Positions 17,195 through 26,803 of a stretch of DNA of 64,000 nucleotides are shown piece after piece; position 1 is the first letter of the stretch, and every line of letters begins with the position of its first letter. The notes beneath the pieces were generated by a model. That model saw nothing but the letters and a program-made list of their open reading frames with translations, did no database searches and was not told the DNA's origin. The translations under genes were made by a program, and so were the position numbers. Location of the stretch: positions 1-64,000 of the forward strand of contig NZ_MLAO01000002.1 of the NCBI RefSeq assembly GCF_002272835.1. The letters are read 5' to 3'. The stretch comes from Helicobacter sp. 11S03491-1. GTDB taxonomy: Bacteria > Campylobacterota > Campylobacteria > Campylobacterales > Helicobacteraceae.

Positions 17195-17917
17195 ATGTTA
17201 GAAATATTCCCTGCTATTGATTTAAAAGATGGCCAAGCAGTTAGGCTGCATCAAGGTGATATGGCAAGTGCAAAAATTTATGGAAATGCAAAAGAGTTTG
17301 CTCGGAAATTTCAAGATATGGGATCAAAATGGGTTCATGTTGTTGATCTTAATGGTGCATTTTGTGGCGAACCTAAAAATCTTAAAGAAATTGAGGCGAT
17401 TCGTAAATCTTGCAATCTCAAAATCCAACTTGGCGGAGGAATTCGTGATGAAAAAACAATAAAGAGATATGTTGATATGGGGATAGATAGGTTGGTGCTA
17501 GGATCGGTTGCTATGAAGAATCCTTCTTTTGTTAAAGAAATGGCAGTCTCATATAAAATAGCAGTTGGAATTGATGCAAAAAAGGGAATGGTTGCTACTG
17601 AGGGATGGGCGCAAACTTCTGAAATGCAAGCATTAGATTTGGCAAGAGAATTTAAAAGTACTTCTATTGATGCTTTAATTTGCACAGATATTGGTAGAGA
17701 TGGTTGTTTGAATGGTCTCAATATTGATTTGACTTTACAAATAGCCAAAGTAAGCGATCATTTTTGTATTGCAAGCGGAGGGCTTAAAGATGAAAAAGAT
17801 GTGTTGGAGTTGGAAAAAGAATTTAAGCGACAAAATATCAAAGGCGGTGTCATTATAGGTAAGGCTTATTATGAGGGTAGAGTAGATTTGGAGTCGATTT
17901 TAAAAAGATTTGCATAA
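17195..17917 (+). CDS. hisA: HisA, phosphoribosylformimino-AICAR-phosphate isomerase
   Basis: A 240-residue (βα)8-barrel enzyme for the fourth step of histidine synthesis. Catalytic Asp residues are in [18 protein letters not shown] (residue 9) and in [14 protein letters not shown]; phosphate-binding loops are [15 protein letters not shown] and [11 protein letters not shown]. Length is typical. It is a lone histidine gene here, with cheY 119 bases downstream, so the remaining his genes must be elsewhere. AAAGGAG lies before the ATG. H. pylori lacks the pathway, so this marks a non-pylori lineage. Confidence 0.95.
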   Translation: MLEIFPAIDLKDGQAVRLHQGDMASAKIYGNAKEFARKFQDMGSKWVHVVDLNGAFCGEPKNLKEIEAIRKSCNLKIQLGGGIRDEKTIKRYVDMGIDRLVLGSVAMKNPSFVKEMAVSYKIAVGIDAKKGMVATEGWAQTSEMQALDLAREFKSTSIDALICTDIGRDGCLNGLNIDLTLQIAKVSDHFCIASGGLKDEKDVLELEKEFKRQNIKGGVIIGKAYYEGRVDLESILKRFA

Positions 17918-18036
17918 AATATCTAAAAATTTTTTCATGGTTATTTATTATTAAAATGTGTTATTATTCTAAAAGCGAGTTTTTATAGAAAGACTATTTA
18001 TTTAACATTTCATTAAGATTTTTTAAGGAGTAGGAA

Positions 18037-18411
18037 TTGAAATTGCTGGTAGTAGATGATAGTTCTACAATGAGAAGGATTATAAAAAATACTCTTCAGC
18101 GATTGGGCTATGAGGATATTTTGGAAGCAGAACACGGTATAGAGGCATGGCAATTATTAGATACAACAGAGGGCATAGAGATCTTGATAACAGATTGGAA
18201 TATGCCTGAAATGAATGGTCTTGATCTTGTCAAAAAAGTGCGCTCAGATCCCAGATATACAGAAATTCCAATTATTATGGTTACTACAGAAGGGGGAAAA
18301 GCAGAGGTAATTACTGCTTTGAAAGCAGGAGTAAACAATTATATTGTTAAGCCTTTCACCCCTCAGGTTCTTAAAGAAAAGCTTGAAGTTGTGTTGGGTA
18401 CTAATGAATAA
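18037..18411 (+). CDS. cheY: Chemotaxis response regulator CheY
   Basis: A 124-residue single receiver domain starting at TTG after a strong AAGGAGTAGGAA site. The acid pocket is Asp7-Asp8, the phosphoacceptor is Asp53 (ITDWNMPEMNG), Thr at the VTTEGG loop and the invariant Lys in IVKPF complete the active site. When phosphorylated by CheA it binds the flagellar switch and sets the direction of rotation. It starts the cheY-prmA-ftsH-psd-like-pssA block also seen in H. pylori. Confidence 0.96.
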   Translation: MKLLVVDDSSTMRRIIKNTLQRLGYEDILEAEHGIEAWQLLDTTEGIEILITDWNMPEMNGLDLVKKVRSDPRYTEIPIIMVTTEGGKAEVITALKAGVNNYIVKPFTPQVLKEKLEVVLGTNE

Positions 18412-18420
18412 AAGGTTTTT

Positions 18421-19323
18421 ATGCAAGAACACTATTTTGAGACAATCATAATCCCCAGTGATTGCGCAGAGGTTTTTGCTGACTTTATTATTGAAATTAC
18501 AGGCGAGGGGATTGAAGAAAAAGATATCCAATCAGATATTTCAAAAATTCTCCAACATCCTGTGTATTTCAATATTTCATCTTTATGCTTACCCCAAAAA
18601 GCCTACATAGTCTATTCAGTATCAAATCCTCAAGACAAGCTTATTGCTTTGATCGAGAATTTATGTCTTGAGTTGTCTGAAAGATTGGAACATGTCATTG
18701 GATTTGCCTATCAGACAAAAATTTGTAAAAATGAAGATTGGATTGAAAATTATAAAAATAGCATTATTCCTATTGTACAGGGAAAATTCTACATCCGACC
18801 AAGTTGGTATCAACCCCTAAAAGATAAGATTGATATTGTGATCGACCCTGCATTGGCATTTGGATCCGGACATCATGCAAGCACTTCTATGTGTCTTGAA
18901 TTTTTATGTCAGACCTCTTTGAAAGGAAAAGATATTCTTGATGTGGGTTGTGGGAGTGGGATTTTATCTATAGGCGCTAAAAAGCTTGGGGGCAATGTTC
19001 ATTTGTGTGATACTGATGAATTTGCTATTATTGAGAGTAAAAAAAATTTCGCTCTCAATGGATTGAATATTGATAAAATTTGGCAAGGTTCTGTGGATAA
19101 GACAAATCATTTATATGATGTTGTGGTCGCTAATATTTTGGCAGATATTATTAAAATTCTTTCTCAAGATTTTATGAATGTTTTAAAACCTTGCTCAATT
19201 TTGATATTATCAGGAATCTTAAAAGAGTATGAGCAATCTGTTTTAGATAAATTTAGTGATTTTAAAATACTGGGCATTTTAAACAAAGAAGGCTGGGTAG
19301 GATTAAAACTTACACAAAAATAA
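18421..19323 (+). CDS. prmA: Ribosomal protein L11 methyltransferase PrmA
   Basis: A 300-residue SAM-dependent enzyme that methylates ribosomal protein L11. The SAM loop is ILDVGCGSGILSIGA, preceded by IDPALAFGSGHHASTSMCLEFL and followed by VVANILADIIKIL, the N-methyltransferase NANI-type motif. The first 120 residues are the family's L11-recognition part. It begins 9 bases after cheY and is followed by ftsH after 32 bases, so one transcript is likely. Confidence 0.94.
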   Translation: MQEHYFETIIIPSDCAEVFADFIIEITGEGIEEKDIQSDISKILQHPVYFNISSLCLPQKAYIVYSVSNPQDKLIALIENLCLELSERLEHVIGFAYQTKICKNEDWIENYKNSIIPIVQGKFYIRPSWYQPLKDKIDIVIDPALAFGSGHHASTSMCLEFLCQTSLKGKDILDVGCGSGILSIGAKKLGGNVHLCDTDEFAIIESKKNFALNGLNIDKIWQGSVDKTNHLYDVVVANILADIIKILSQDFMNVLKPCSILILSGILKEYEQSVLDKFSDFKILGILNKEGWVGLKLTQK

Positions 19324-19355
19324 TATAATTAATTTAAATTAAAAAAGAGGAAAAG

Positions 19356-21275
19356 ATGGCACAAAACAATAACCAAAATCCAAATAATCCTAATAATAAA
19401 AAACCATTCACGCAAAATCCTTTAATATTGTTTATTATATTTGCAGTGGTTGCCTTGATTGCTTTCAGAATTATGAGCCCTGATGATGGTGGCTTGATGG
19501 AGCGTTTTGGAGCAACAAGCAGCAAGAATGTTAATTATTATGATCTAAAACAATTGATTAAGAACAAAGAAGTAACTTCTGTAAGTATTGGGCAAACAAT
19601 CATTAAAGCTACAGGCACAAGCGCAAATGGGCAAAAAATAGTCTATATTGCTAAAAAAGTTCAAGATCCATCTCTTGTGCCTTTGCTTGATGAGCAAAAG
19701 ATTGATTATAGTGGCTTTAGTGAATCAAATTTTTTTACTGAAATGTTTGGTTGGCTTCTGCCTGTATTTATCATTTTGGGTTTGTGGATGTTTATGGCAA
19801 ATCGTATGCAAAAAAACATGGGTGGGGGTATTTTTGGAATGGGAAGTTCTAAAAAACTTGTAAATGCTGAAAAACCAAAGGTAAAATTTGATGATATGGC
19901 AGGGAATGAGGAGGCAAAAGAAGAAGTTGTTGAAATTGTAGATTTTCTTAAATATCCCGATAGATATGCTTCATTGGGTGCAAAAATACCTAAAGGAGTT
20001 TTGTTAGTAGGTCCTCCGGGAACCGGAAAAACACTTTTAGCAAAGGCTGTAGCGGGAGAAGCAAATGTCCCATTTTTTTCAATGAGCGGGAGCAGTTTTA
20101 TTGAAATGTTTGTAGGACTTGGAGCAAGTAGGGTGAGAGATTTATTTGAAATGGCAAAAAAAGAAGCCCCCAGTATTATCTTTATTGATGAGATAGATGC
20201 AATTGGTAAATCTCGTGCTGCGGGGGGAATGATTAGCGGGAATGATGAGAGGGAACAAACACTCAATCAATTATTAGCAGAAATGGATGGTTTTGGTTCT
20301 GAAAATGCTCCTGTAATTGTTCTGGCAGCGACAAATAGACCTGAGGTTTTAGATCCTGCGTTGCTTAGACCGGGTCGATTTGATAGACAAGTGCTTGTAG
20401 ATAAACCTGACTTTAATGGTAGAGTAGAAATTTTAAAAGTACATATCAAATCAGTTAAATTGGCGCGCGATGTAGATTTGCAAGAAATTGCAAAGCTTAC
20501 AGCGGGTCTTGCTGGCGCAGATTTGGCGAATATTATCAATGAAGCAGCATTGCTTGCCGGGAGGGGCAATCAAAAAGAAGTGAGTCAAAAACATCTCAAA
20601 GAAGCTGTAGAAAGAGGTATAGCCGGATTGGAGAAAAAATCTCGCAGAATTTCTCCCAAAGAGAAAAAGATTGTTGCTTATCATGAGAGTGGGCATGCTG
20701 TGATTGCAGAAATGACAGAGGGTTCAGCAAGGGTTAATAAAGTCTCTATTATTCCCAGGGGTATGGCAGCGCTTGGTTATACATTAAACACTCCTGAAGA
20801 AAATAAATATTTAATGCAAAAACATGAATTGATTGCAGAAGTAGATGTTTTGCTTGGGGGGAGGGCTGCTGAAGATGTATTCTTGGGTGAGATTTCAACA
20901 GGGGCGAGTAATGATTTGGAGCGAGCGACAGATATTATTAAATCAATGGTAAGTTATTATGGGATGACAGATGTGAGTGGTTTGATGGTGCTAGAAAAGC
21001 CCAGAAACTCCTTTTTGGGGGGAGGACTAGGAAATTCTCGTGAATTTAGTGAAAAAACGGCTGAAAATATGGACAGCTTTATTAAAGAGACTTTAAATCA
21101 ACGCTATATTCATGTCAAACAAACATTGCAAGACTATAAAGAAGCTATTGAAAAAATGGTTAAAGAATTGTTTGATAAAGAAGTTATTGAAGGGGCAAGA
21201 GTGCGAGAGATTATTTCTGAATATGAAATTCAAAATTCCCTCAACACACGCTTAGTAAGCAGAGAAGAGAGTTAG
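19356..21275 (+). CDS. ftsH: ATP-dependent membrane zinc protease FtsH
   Basis: A 639-residue hexameric protease anchored in the inner membrane. An Asn/Gln-rich N-terminus precedes TM1 (23-39); a small periplasmic domain follows, then TM2 (132-149). The AAA domain has Walker A GPPGTGKT (219-226), Walker B IIFIDEID and the second region of homology [19 protein letters not shown]. The zinc site is HESGH (443-447) with a later acidic ligand. It degrades membrane proteins and some soluble regulators. Internal control of the downstream lipid genes is possible because they follow within 3 bases. Confidence 0.97.
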   Translation: MAQNNNQNPNNPNNKKPFTQNPLILFIIFAVVALIAFRIMSPDDGGLMERFGATSSKNVNYYDLKQLIKNKEVTSVSIGQTIIKATGTSANGQKIVYIAKKVQDPSLVPLLDEQKIDYSGFSESNFFTEMFGWLLPVFIILGLWMFMANRMQKNMGGGIFGMGSSKKLVNAEKPKVKFDDMAGNEEAKEEVVEIVDFLKYPDRYASLGAKIPKGVLLVGPPGTGKTLLAKAVAGEANVPFFSMSGSSFIEMFVGLGASRVRDLFEMAKKEAPSIIFIDEIDAIGKSRAAGGMISGNDEREQTLNQLLAEMDGFGSENAPVIVLAATNRPEVLDPALLRPGRFDRQVLVDKPDFNGRVEILKVHIKSVKLARDVDLQEIAKLTAGLAGADLANIINEAALLAGRGNQKEVSQKHLKEAVERGIAGLEKKSRRISPKEKKIVAYHESGHAVIAEMTEGSARVNKVSIIPRGMAALGYTLNTPEENKYLMQKHELIAEVDVLLGGRAAEDVFLGEISTGASNDLERATDIIKSMVSYYGMTDVSGLMVLEKPRNSFLGGGLGNSREFSEKTAENMDSFIKETLNQRYIHVKQTLQDYKEAIEKMVKELFDKEVIEGARVREIISEYEIQNSLNTRLVSREES

Positions 21276-21278
21276 CAG

Positions 21279-21890
21279 ATGACAAAAACACAACTTATTG
21301 CAAAAGAAGGTTATAAAGGCACTGTTATTCTTGTATTGGCAGTGCTCATTTTTTTGTGGTGGGGATGGCATTTGCTTATATTTTTATCCTTTTTGGGGTT
21401 ATTTTTGTGGTTGTTTATTTTTAGAAATCCCGAAAGGTTGGCATCTGATCCGTTTAACCCTATTTTAATCGCTCCTATTGATGGAGAAATTGTTAAAATT
21501 TATAATGACAATGAAAGAATTTGTATTTTAATTGATGTGAATTGGTTTGATGTGGGTGTTTTGAGAGCTCCAATAGGTATTTCAAATTATGAGGTTTCAA
21601 AAATAAATGGATTTTTTTTGAGATTTATTCAAGAATCTTTCAAAAATATTTTCAACACCAAAATTATTTTTTCTTCAAAACAAGATTATCATTTTGAAAT
21701 GGAGCTTTATCCCCAAGTGTTTTCTTCTGCGAATATTTACGAAAAATCTGCTTTTGTTGCTAATGACAGGATGGGGTTTATGAAATTAGGGCAGTTAATG
21801 TTGCGATTTCCTGCTCAATTTTTGGATCTTAAAGCCAATGTTGGTGATAAAATTAAAGGCGGACAAACTCTCATAGGATATATCAAATGA
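21279..21890 (+). CDS. Phosphatidylserine-decarboxylase-like protein, probably catalytically inactive
   Basis: A 203-residue protein with two hydrophobic helices (15-49) followed by a Psd/Asd-like fold: IAPIDGE (64-70) matches the family's PxDG, and the ending VGDKIKGGQTLIGYIK matches the C-terminal barrel. Two catalytic features are altered. The segment that should read DVHVNR is DVGVLR (91-96), so the active-site His is Gly, and the self-cleaving Gly-Ser that yields the pyruvoyl group is Gly171-Gln172. A decarboxylase role is thus unlikely; a regulatory or lipid-binding role beside PssA is possible. It overlaps pssA by 4 bases. Confidence 0.75.
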   Translation: MTKTQLIAKEGYKGTVILVLAVLIFLWWGWHLLIFLSFLGLFLWLFIFRNPERLASDPFNPILIAPIDGEIVKIYNDNERICILIDVNWFDVGVLRAPIGISNYEVSKINGFFLRFIQESFKNIFNTKIIFSSKQDYHFEMELYPQVFSSANIYEKSAFVANDRMGFMKLGQLMLRFPAQFLDLKANVGDKIKGGQTLIGYIK

Positions 21891-22591
21891 ATATAAATCC
21901 CTTATACGCGCTTCCTAATTTATTTACAGCAGGGAGTATCTTTTTAGGTATTATGAGCATTATGTTCTCATCTAATGCTATGTTTGAATGGTCTTGTTGG
22001 TTAATCCTTGCTTCAATGATACTTGATGGGCTTGATGGCAGAGTTGCCAGAATGACGCATACAACAAGCAAATTTGGAGTGGAATTTGATTCATTAGCAG
22101 ATGTGGTTGCATTTGGTGTTGCTCCTGCGATGCTTGTGTATTTCTATATTGGCGGAGAATATGGAAGATATGGGATTGTTGTTTCAGGCTTATTTGTGAT
22201 TTTTGGAGCTATCCGACTGGCCAGATTTAATATTGCTACTTCTGAAAGCGAGCCTAACTCTTTTGTAGGGCTTCCAATCCCATCAGCAGCAGTTTTGATA
22301 ATGCTTTGGATATTAGTGGATATAAAATATAATCTTTTTGGTGTCGAATATGGCTATGCAATATTGATCGCTACTTTTATCTTGAGCATCCTGATGGTAA
22401 GCAATATTCGTTACCCGAGTTTTAAAAAAATCAAATGGAATCTTAAGTCATTTGTAATATTATTAATTCTTTTAGCTATAGCTTTTTTAAGACCTACAGA
22501 AGTTTTGAGTGTTTTAATGACCCTTTATGTGCTTTATGGAATTTTGCGTTGGATGTTTTTGATTGTGCGAATGTTTATAAAAAGATTTTAA
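21887..22591 (+). CDS. pssA: CDP-diacylglycerol–serine O-phosphatidyltransferase PssA
   Basis: A 234-residue inner-membrane enzyme that makes phosphatidylserine, precursor of phosphatidylethanolamine. The CDP-alcohol phosphotransferase motif DGRVARMT…G…D…D is complete between about residues 46 and 68 (Gly at FGVEFD, last Asp in SLAD). About six to eight membrane helices follow the pattern of the Bacillus/Helicobacter-type integral PssA. Its ATGA start overlaps the stop of the Psd-like gene, so the two are translationally coupled. Confidence 0.95.
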   Translation: MNINPLYALPNLFTAGSIFLGIMSIMFSSNAMFEWSCWLILASMILDGLDGRVARMTHTTSKFGVEFDSLADVVAFGVAPAMLVYFYIGGEYGRYGIVVSGLFVIFGAIRLARFNIATSESEPNSFVGLPIPSAAVLIMLWILVDIKYNLFGVEYGYAILIATFILSILMVSNIRYPSFKKIKWNLKSFVILLILLAIAFLRPTEVLSVLMTLYVLYGILRWMFLIVRMFIKRF

Positions 22592-22671
22592 TATATTTTA
22601 ATAAGAAATATCAAAGCAATTTTTAAGACAATAAAAGATAGACTTTAAAGAATTCTAAAAGGAGTGTTGAA

Positions 22672-22743
22672 ATGAGGGTTTTTATCACAATTACTTATCA
22701 TTGTAGCAAGAAAATTCACTCCACTCTTCTTCTGGACATTTGA
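22672..22743 (+). CDS. Candidate leucine-rich leader peptide upstream of leuA
   Basis: A 23-codon ORF with a textbook ribosome binding site (AAAAGGAG, 22657-22664) 7 bases before the ATG. It ends HSTLLLDI, with three consecutive Leu codons (CTT CTT CTG), and contains four Ile codons. It lies 75 bases before leuA, the first enzyme of leucine synthesis, the position expected for an attenuation leader. CACTCC (22717-22722), just before the Leu codons, can pair with GGAGTG of its own ribosome binding site. No strong U-run terminator follows; only a weak hairpin at 22773-22789. Function is inferred from layout. Confidence 0.6.
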   Translation: MRVFITITYHCSKKIHSTLLLDI

Positions 22744-22818
22744 TACCTTAATTTAATTTTGCATATGTGTTAATGGATTGAAAATTCATTTAAATAAAAA
22801 CAACTATAAGGATAACAA

Positions 22819-24369
22819 ATGTCTCCTGTAATTAAAATTTTTGATACAACTTTAAGAGATGGCGAACAAAGCCCCGGTGCTTCAATGAATATTGAAGAAA
22901 AAATTAAAATTGCTAAACAGCTTGAAAAACTTGGTGTTGATATTATTGAAGCAGGTTTTGCCGCTTCTAGTCCGGGTGATTTTGAAGCTATTGATAGAAT
23001 TTCTCAAATCATTGCTCAGAGTACTGTTTGCTCTTTGTCTCGCGCAATTGAAAAAGATATTTTATCTGCGGCAAATGCCTTAAAAAAAGCAAAATTTAAG
23101 CGCATCCATACATTTATTGCCACTTCTCCTATACATATGGAGTATAAGCTAAAAATGAAGCCTGATGAAGTTATTAAGCACGCTGCAAATGCCGTTGCTT
23201 ATGCCAAAAGTATGGTGGATGATGTGCAATTTAGTTGTGAGGATGCTTGTAGAAGTGATATTGGGTTTTTAAAAGAAATTTTACAAGCTGTGATGGAAGC
23301 AGGCGCAACTACGCTTAATCTCCCTGATACAGTTGGATATGTCCTTCCTCATGAAATGGGAAAAATTATTAGCGAAATTGCAGAGTTTGTGAATAATAAA
23401 GCAGTGTTATCAGTGCATTGTCATAATGATTTAGGCTTAGCCGTTGCCAATTCAATCTATGGTGTGCAAAATGGTGCCAGACAAGTGGAATGCACTATTA
23501 ACGGGCTAGGAGAGAGGGCGGGCAATACTGCGCTTGAAGAAGTTGTGATGATACTCAAAACCAGGAAGGAACTTTTTAATGGTTTAGATACAAAAATCAA
23601 AACTCAAGAGATTTATCCTTCCAGCAAGTTGGTTGCTGATATTACCGGAATTAGACCCCAACCCAACAAGGCAATAGTAGGTCAAAATGCTTTTGCTCAT
23701 GAAAGTGGTATTCATCAAGATGGGATACTTAAAAATCCTGAAACGTATGAAATTATGAAGCCCCAAGATGTTGGTATTATCCAAACCGGATCTTTGGTAA
23801 TGGGCAAACATTCAGGCAGGGCTGCATTTAGAGAAAAAATCAAAGCATTAGGGTTTAGTGTGAATGAAGAAGAATTGCAAAATGCTTTCGTTAGATTTAA
23901 AGCGCTTTGTGATAGCAAAAAACAAGTATTTGATGATGATATTCGAGCTATACTTAATGAAGAGACTACACATATTCCTCAAATATTTTCGCTTGAACTT
24001 ACTCAAGTCAGTGCGAGTTCATCAGGGAAGTATTGCGCTGCTTTGAGTATCAAAAGAGATGGGATTGAATATAGTGATTGTGCATTAGGTAATGGTAGTG
24101 TCGATAGTATTCTCAAGGGGATTGATAGAATTAGTGGTATCAAGGGTAATCTCAAAGATTATCGTGTTGAGGCTCTTAGTAGCGGCAAAGACGCTCTGGC
24201 AAAAGTAGTAGTAAAAGTTGAATTTGAAGAAGGCAAGCCTGCAATTATAGGGCATGGGACTCATATTGATACCATGAGTGCTACTGCTAAGGCTTATGTT
24301 GCGGCGCTTAATAGCTATCTAAGCATGAAAGATTTAATAAGAGACAAAACGGGCACTATGAATCTATAA
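22819..24369 (+). CDS. leuA: 2-isopropylmalate synthase LeuA
   Basis: A 516-residue enzyme that condenses acetyl-CoA with 2-oxoisovalerate, the first committed step of leucine synthesis. The catalytic barrel begins [20 protein letters not shown]; the metal-binding HxH is in [31 protein letters not shown] is the family signature 2. The C-terminal 130 residues form the leucine-binding regulatory domain, so feedback inhibition is likely. Citramalate synthase is a less likely alternative. Length matches LeuA. leuC lies 20 kb away in this window, so the pathway is scattered. A leader ORF with Leu codons precedes it. Confidence 0.94.
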   Translation: MSPVIKIFDTTLRDGEQSPGASMNIEEKIKIAKQLEKLGVDIIEAGFAASSPGDFEAIDRISQIIAQSTVCSLSRAIEKDILSAANALKKAKFKRIHTFIATSPIHMEYKLKMKPDEVIKHAANAVAYAKSMVDDVQFSCEDACRSDIGFLKEILQAVMEAGATTLNLPDTVGYVLPHEMGKIISEIAEFVNNKAVLSVHCHNDLGLAVANSIYGVQNGARQVECTINGLGERAGNTALEEVVMILKTRKELFNGLDTKIKTQEIYPSSKLVADITGIRPQPNKAIVGQNAFAHESGIHQDGILKNPETYEIMKPQDVGIIQTGSLVMGKHSGRAAFREKIKALGFSVNEEELQNAFVRFKALCDSKKQVFDDDIRAILNEETTHIPQIFSLELTQVSASSSGKYCAALSIKRDGIEYSDCALGNGSVDSILKGIDRISGIKGNLKDYRVEALSSGKDALAKVVVKVEFEEGKPAIIGHGTHIDTMSATAKAYVAALNSYLSMKDLIRDKTGTMNL

Positions 24370-24386
24370 AGGCAAAAAATAAATTT

Positions 24387-26600
24387 ATGAAGACACAAAG
24401 ATTTTATATCCAAGGGATGACTTGTACAGCCTGTTCTACAGGAATTGAGCGTTCCTTAAAAAGAAAAAATTTTATTTTGGATATACAGGTCAATCTCCTC
24501 TCAAAAAGCGCCAAAGTCACTTATGATGAGAATAAGGTAACTTTAGATGAAATCTTTGCTTTAATTGCCAAATTAGGTTATCAAGCAAATATAGATGATT
24601 GTATAAGCCAAAATTTGAGTTTGATAGAAAAATTTGATAAAAAATTTCTCCCTCGTCAAATAAAATTGCCCTTAGGGATTATTTTTACTTTAGCTACACT
24701 TTATTTATCAATGTTTGGAATGTTTTTTCCCTCTTTTGTTCCAAATATTTTTCTTGATCCCAAGATAAATGGAGTTTTGCAATTATTTTTTACATTGATT
24801 GTGATGCATATAGGTAGAGGATTTTATATTAGGGGTATTGGGACACTTGTGCATGGAAGTCCCAATATGGATACTCTCATAGCAATTGGGACAAGTAGCG
24901 CGTTTTTTTATAGTTTTTATTTGCTTGTAAAGATTTTTATGGATTCCCCAATAGATGGGTTTTATTTTGAGAGTGTGTGCGTGATACTTACTTTTGTATT
25001 GATAGGCAAAGCTATTGAAAATAAATCCAAATTAAAAGCTACAGATTCTATCAAAAGATTAATTTCACATACAAGTAAAAGTGCTCTTAAAATACAGAAT
25101 AATCAAGAGATTTGTATTGATATTGATAGGATTAGGATCGGGGATATTCTTAAGGTCTTGCCGGGTAGTCATATCCCTACAGATGGCATCATCCTTGAAA
25201 ATGAAGTGAGTGTTGATGAGTCTATGCTGAGTGGCGAAGTATTTCCTGTTCTCAAACATTCAGGAGATGAGGTATATTCAGGCACTATCAATACAAATAA
25301 AGCATTTTTAATGCGCACGACCAAGAGTGCCAAAAATAGCACACTCAATCAAATTATCCATTTGATCCAAAATGCTCAAGAAAGTAAAGCCCCTATAGCA
25401 CGAATAGCAGATAAGGTTTCTGCGATTTTTGTTCCTATTGTTATACTGATAGCTATTTTGGCCGGAATATTTTGGTGGGTTTATCAGGGTGATTTTGGTT
25501 GGGGGTTAGAGATTTTTGTTGGTGTGTTGGTGATTTCTTGTCCTTGTGCTCTGGGACTTGCCACGCCTATGTCAATCATGATAGGTGGGGGAAGGGCTGC
25601 TTATGGAGGGATATTTTTTAAAAATGCTAAATCATTAGAAAATACTCGCAAGGTAAGCACGATTGTTTTTGATAAAACCGGCACTTTAAGTATCGGCAAA
25701 CCTTTGGTGCAAGAAGTTGTAATTTTTGATACTACAAAAACTACTGAAGAAATTATTGAACTTGCAAGTGGCGTAGAATTGGGGAGTGAGCATCCAATTG
25801 CTAAATCCATTATTCTTTATGCCAAAGAACGCCATATAGTCCCTAAGATTGCTAAAGATTTTGATGCAAAAGCAGGTTATGGTATCAGGGCAAATATAGA
25901 TGGAAAGATTATTAAATTAGGCAATGAAGAGAATTTTTGTTTATCAAAACCTTTATCTGCACTCAAACAAGATGGTATTGTTGTTTTGGTAGGAGAAGAA
26001 GGTCAAAAAGACGATAAGGTTTTTGGGGCATTGATACTTAAAGATGAGCTTAAGCCCAATACGAAAGAATATATAGCTGTTTTAAAAGAAATGGGGATAA
26101 AAACAATTCTTTTGAGTGGAGATAATCTATCTAATGTCCAAGCAGCTGCTAATGAACTTCAAATAGATGAATTTATTGCTCAAGCTAAACCCCAAGACAA
26201 GCTTGAGAAAATAAAATCTCTCAAGAATAGGCATGAAATAGTGATGATGGTAGGAGATGGAATCAATGACGCTCCGGCTTTAGCCTTAGCAGATGTTTCA
26301 TTGGTGATGAGTAAAGGAAGTGATGTGAGTATCCATACAGCCGATATTATAGCGTTTAACAATGATATTAAATCTGTTATCAATGCAATTTCTTTGAGTG
26401 AAGCAACGATAAAAAATATCAAAGAGAACTTATTTTGGGCTTTTTGCTATAATGTGATATTTATACCTTTGGCTTGTGGGGTAGCTTATGGGGCAGGTAT
26501 TTTGCTTAACCCCATGATAGCCTCCTTAGCTATGAGTCTAAGCAGTTTAAGTGTGGTTGTCAATGCTCAAAGGCTTAGAAAATTTAAATTTAAGGATTAA
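24387..26600 (+). CDS. copA: Copper-exporting P1B-type ATPase CopA
   Basis: A 737-residue pump. One N-terminal heavy-metal domain carries CTAC (13-16). Eight helices are expected. The transport site is CPC (385-387), the phosphorylated Asp lies in DKTGTL (429-434), the actuator loop is LSGEVFP and the hinge is MVGDGINDAPALA; HP in GSEHPIAK is the nucleotide-binding His-Pro. Together these define the Cu+ exporting group. It lies 2 bases before copP, the same pair as in H. pylori, and gives copper tolerance. Confidence 0.96.
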   Translation: MKTQRFYIQGMTCTACSTGIERSLKRKNFILDIQVNLLSKSAKVTYDENKVTLDEIFALIAKLGYQANIDDCISQNLSLIEKFDKKFLPRQIKLPLGIIFTLATLYLSMFGMFFPSFVPNIFLDPKINGVLQLFFTLIVMHIGRGFYIRGIGTLVHGSPNMDTLIAIGTSSAFFYSFYLLVKIFMDSPIDGFYFESVCVILTFVLIGKAIENKSKLKATDSIKRLISHTSKSALKIQNNQEICIDIDRIRIGDILKVLPGSHIPTDGIILENEVSVDESMLSGEVFPVLKHSGDEVYSGTINTNKAFLMRTTKSAKNSTLNQIIHLIQNAQESKAPIARIADKVSAIFVPIVILIAILAGIFWWVYQGDFGWGLEIFVGVLVISCPCALGLATPMSIMIGGGRAAYGGIFFKNAKSLENTRKVSTIVFDKTGTLSIGKPLVQEVVIFDTTKTTEEIIELASGVELGSEHPIAKSIILYAKERHIVPKIAKDFDAKAGYGIRANIDGKIIKLGNEENFCLSKPLSALKQDGIVVLVGEEGQKDDKVFGALILKDELKPNTKEYIAVLKEMGIKTILLSGDNLSNVQAAANELQIDEFIAQAKPQDKLEKIKSLKNRHEIVMMVGDGINDAPALALADVSLVMSKGSDVSIHTADIIAFNNDIKSVINAISLSEATIKNIKENLFWAFCYNVIFIPLACGVAYGAGILLNPMIASLAMSLSSLSVVVNAQRLRKFKFKD

Positions 26601-26602
26601 AG

Positions 26603-26803
26603 ATGAAAGAAACATTTCAAGTATCAGGAATGAGTTGCCAACATTGTGTAGATAAAATAGAGAAATTCATAGGTGAGATTGAGGGGGTGCAATTAGTGGA
26701 TGTGGATTTGTCTAAAAAGATTGTAAATGTTGAATTTGAGGCGCCTGCTACCCAAAAAAGTATTTCTGATGCAATTCTTGATGCCGGTTATGAAGTGGAT
26801 TGA
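26603..26803 (+). CDS. copP: Copper chaperone CopP
   Basis: A 66-residue single heavy-metal-associated domain with the copper site MSCQHC (9-14) in the βαββαβ pattern. It is expected to carry Cu+ in the cytosol and hand it to CopA, encoded 2 bases upstream. AAAGATG start context with AAGGATTAAAG ribosome binding site. Its stop TGA overlaps the ATG of the ABC exporter gene. Confidence 0.94.
   Translation: MKETFQVSGMSCQHCVDKIEKFIGEIEGVQLVDVDLSKKIVNVEFEAPATQKSISDAILDAGYEVD

Noticed and set aside
19706-20696. Several long frames antisense to ftsH
   Set aside because: They follow from ftsH codon bias; composition (Ser, Ala, Ile rich) and absence of start signals mark them as shadows.
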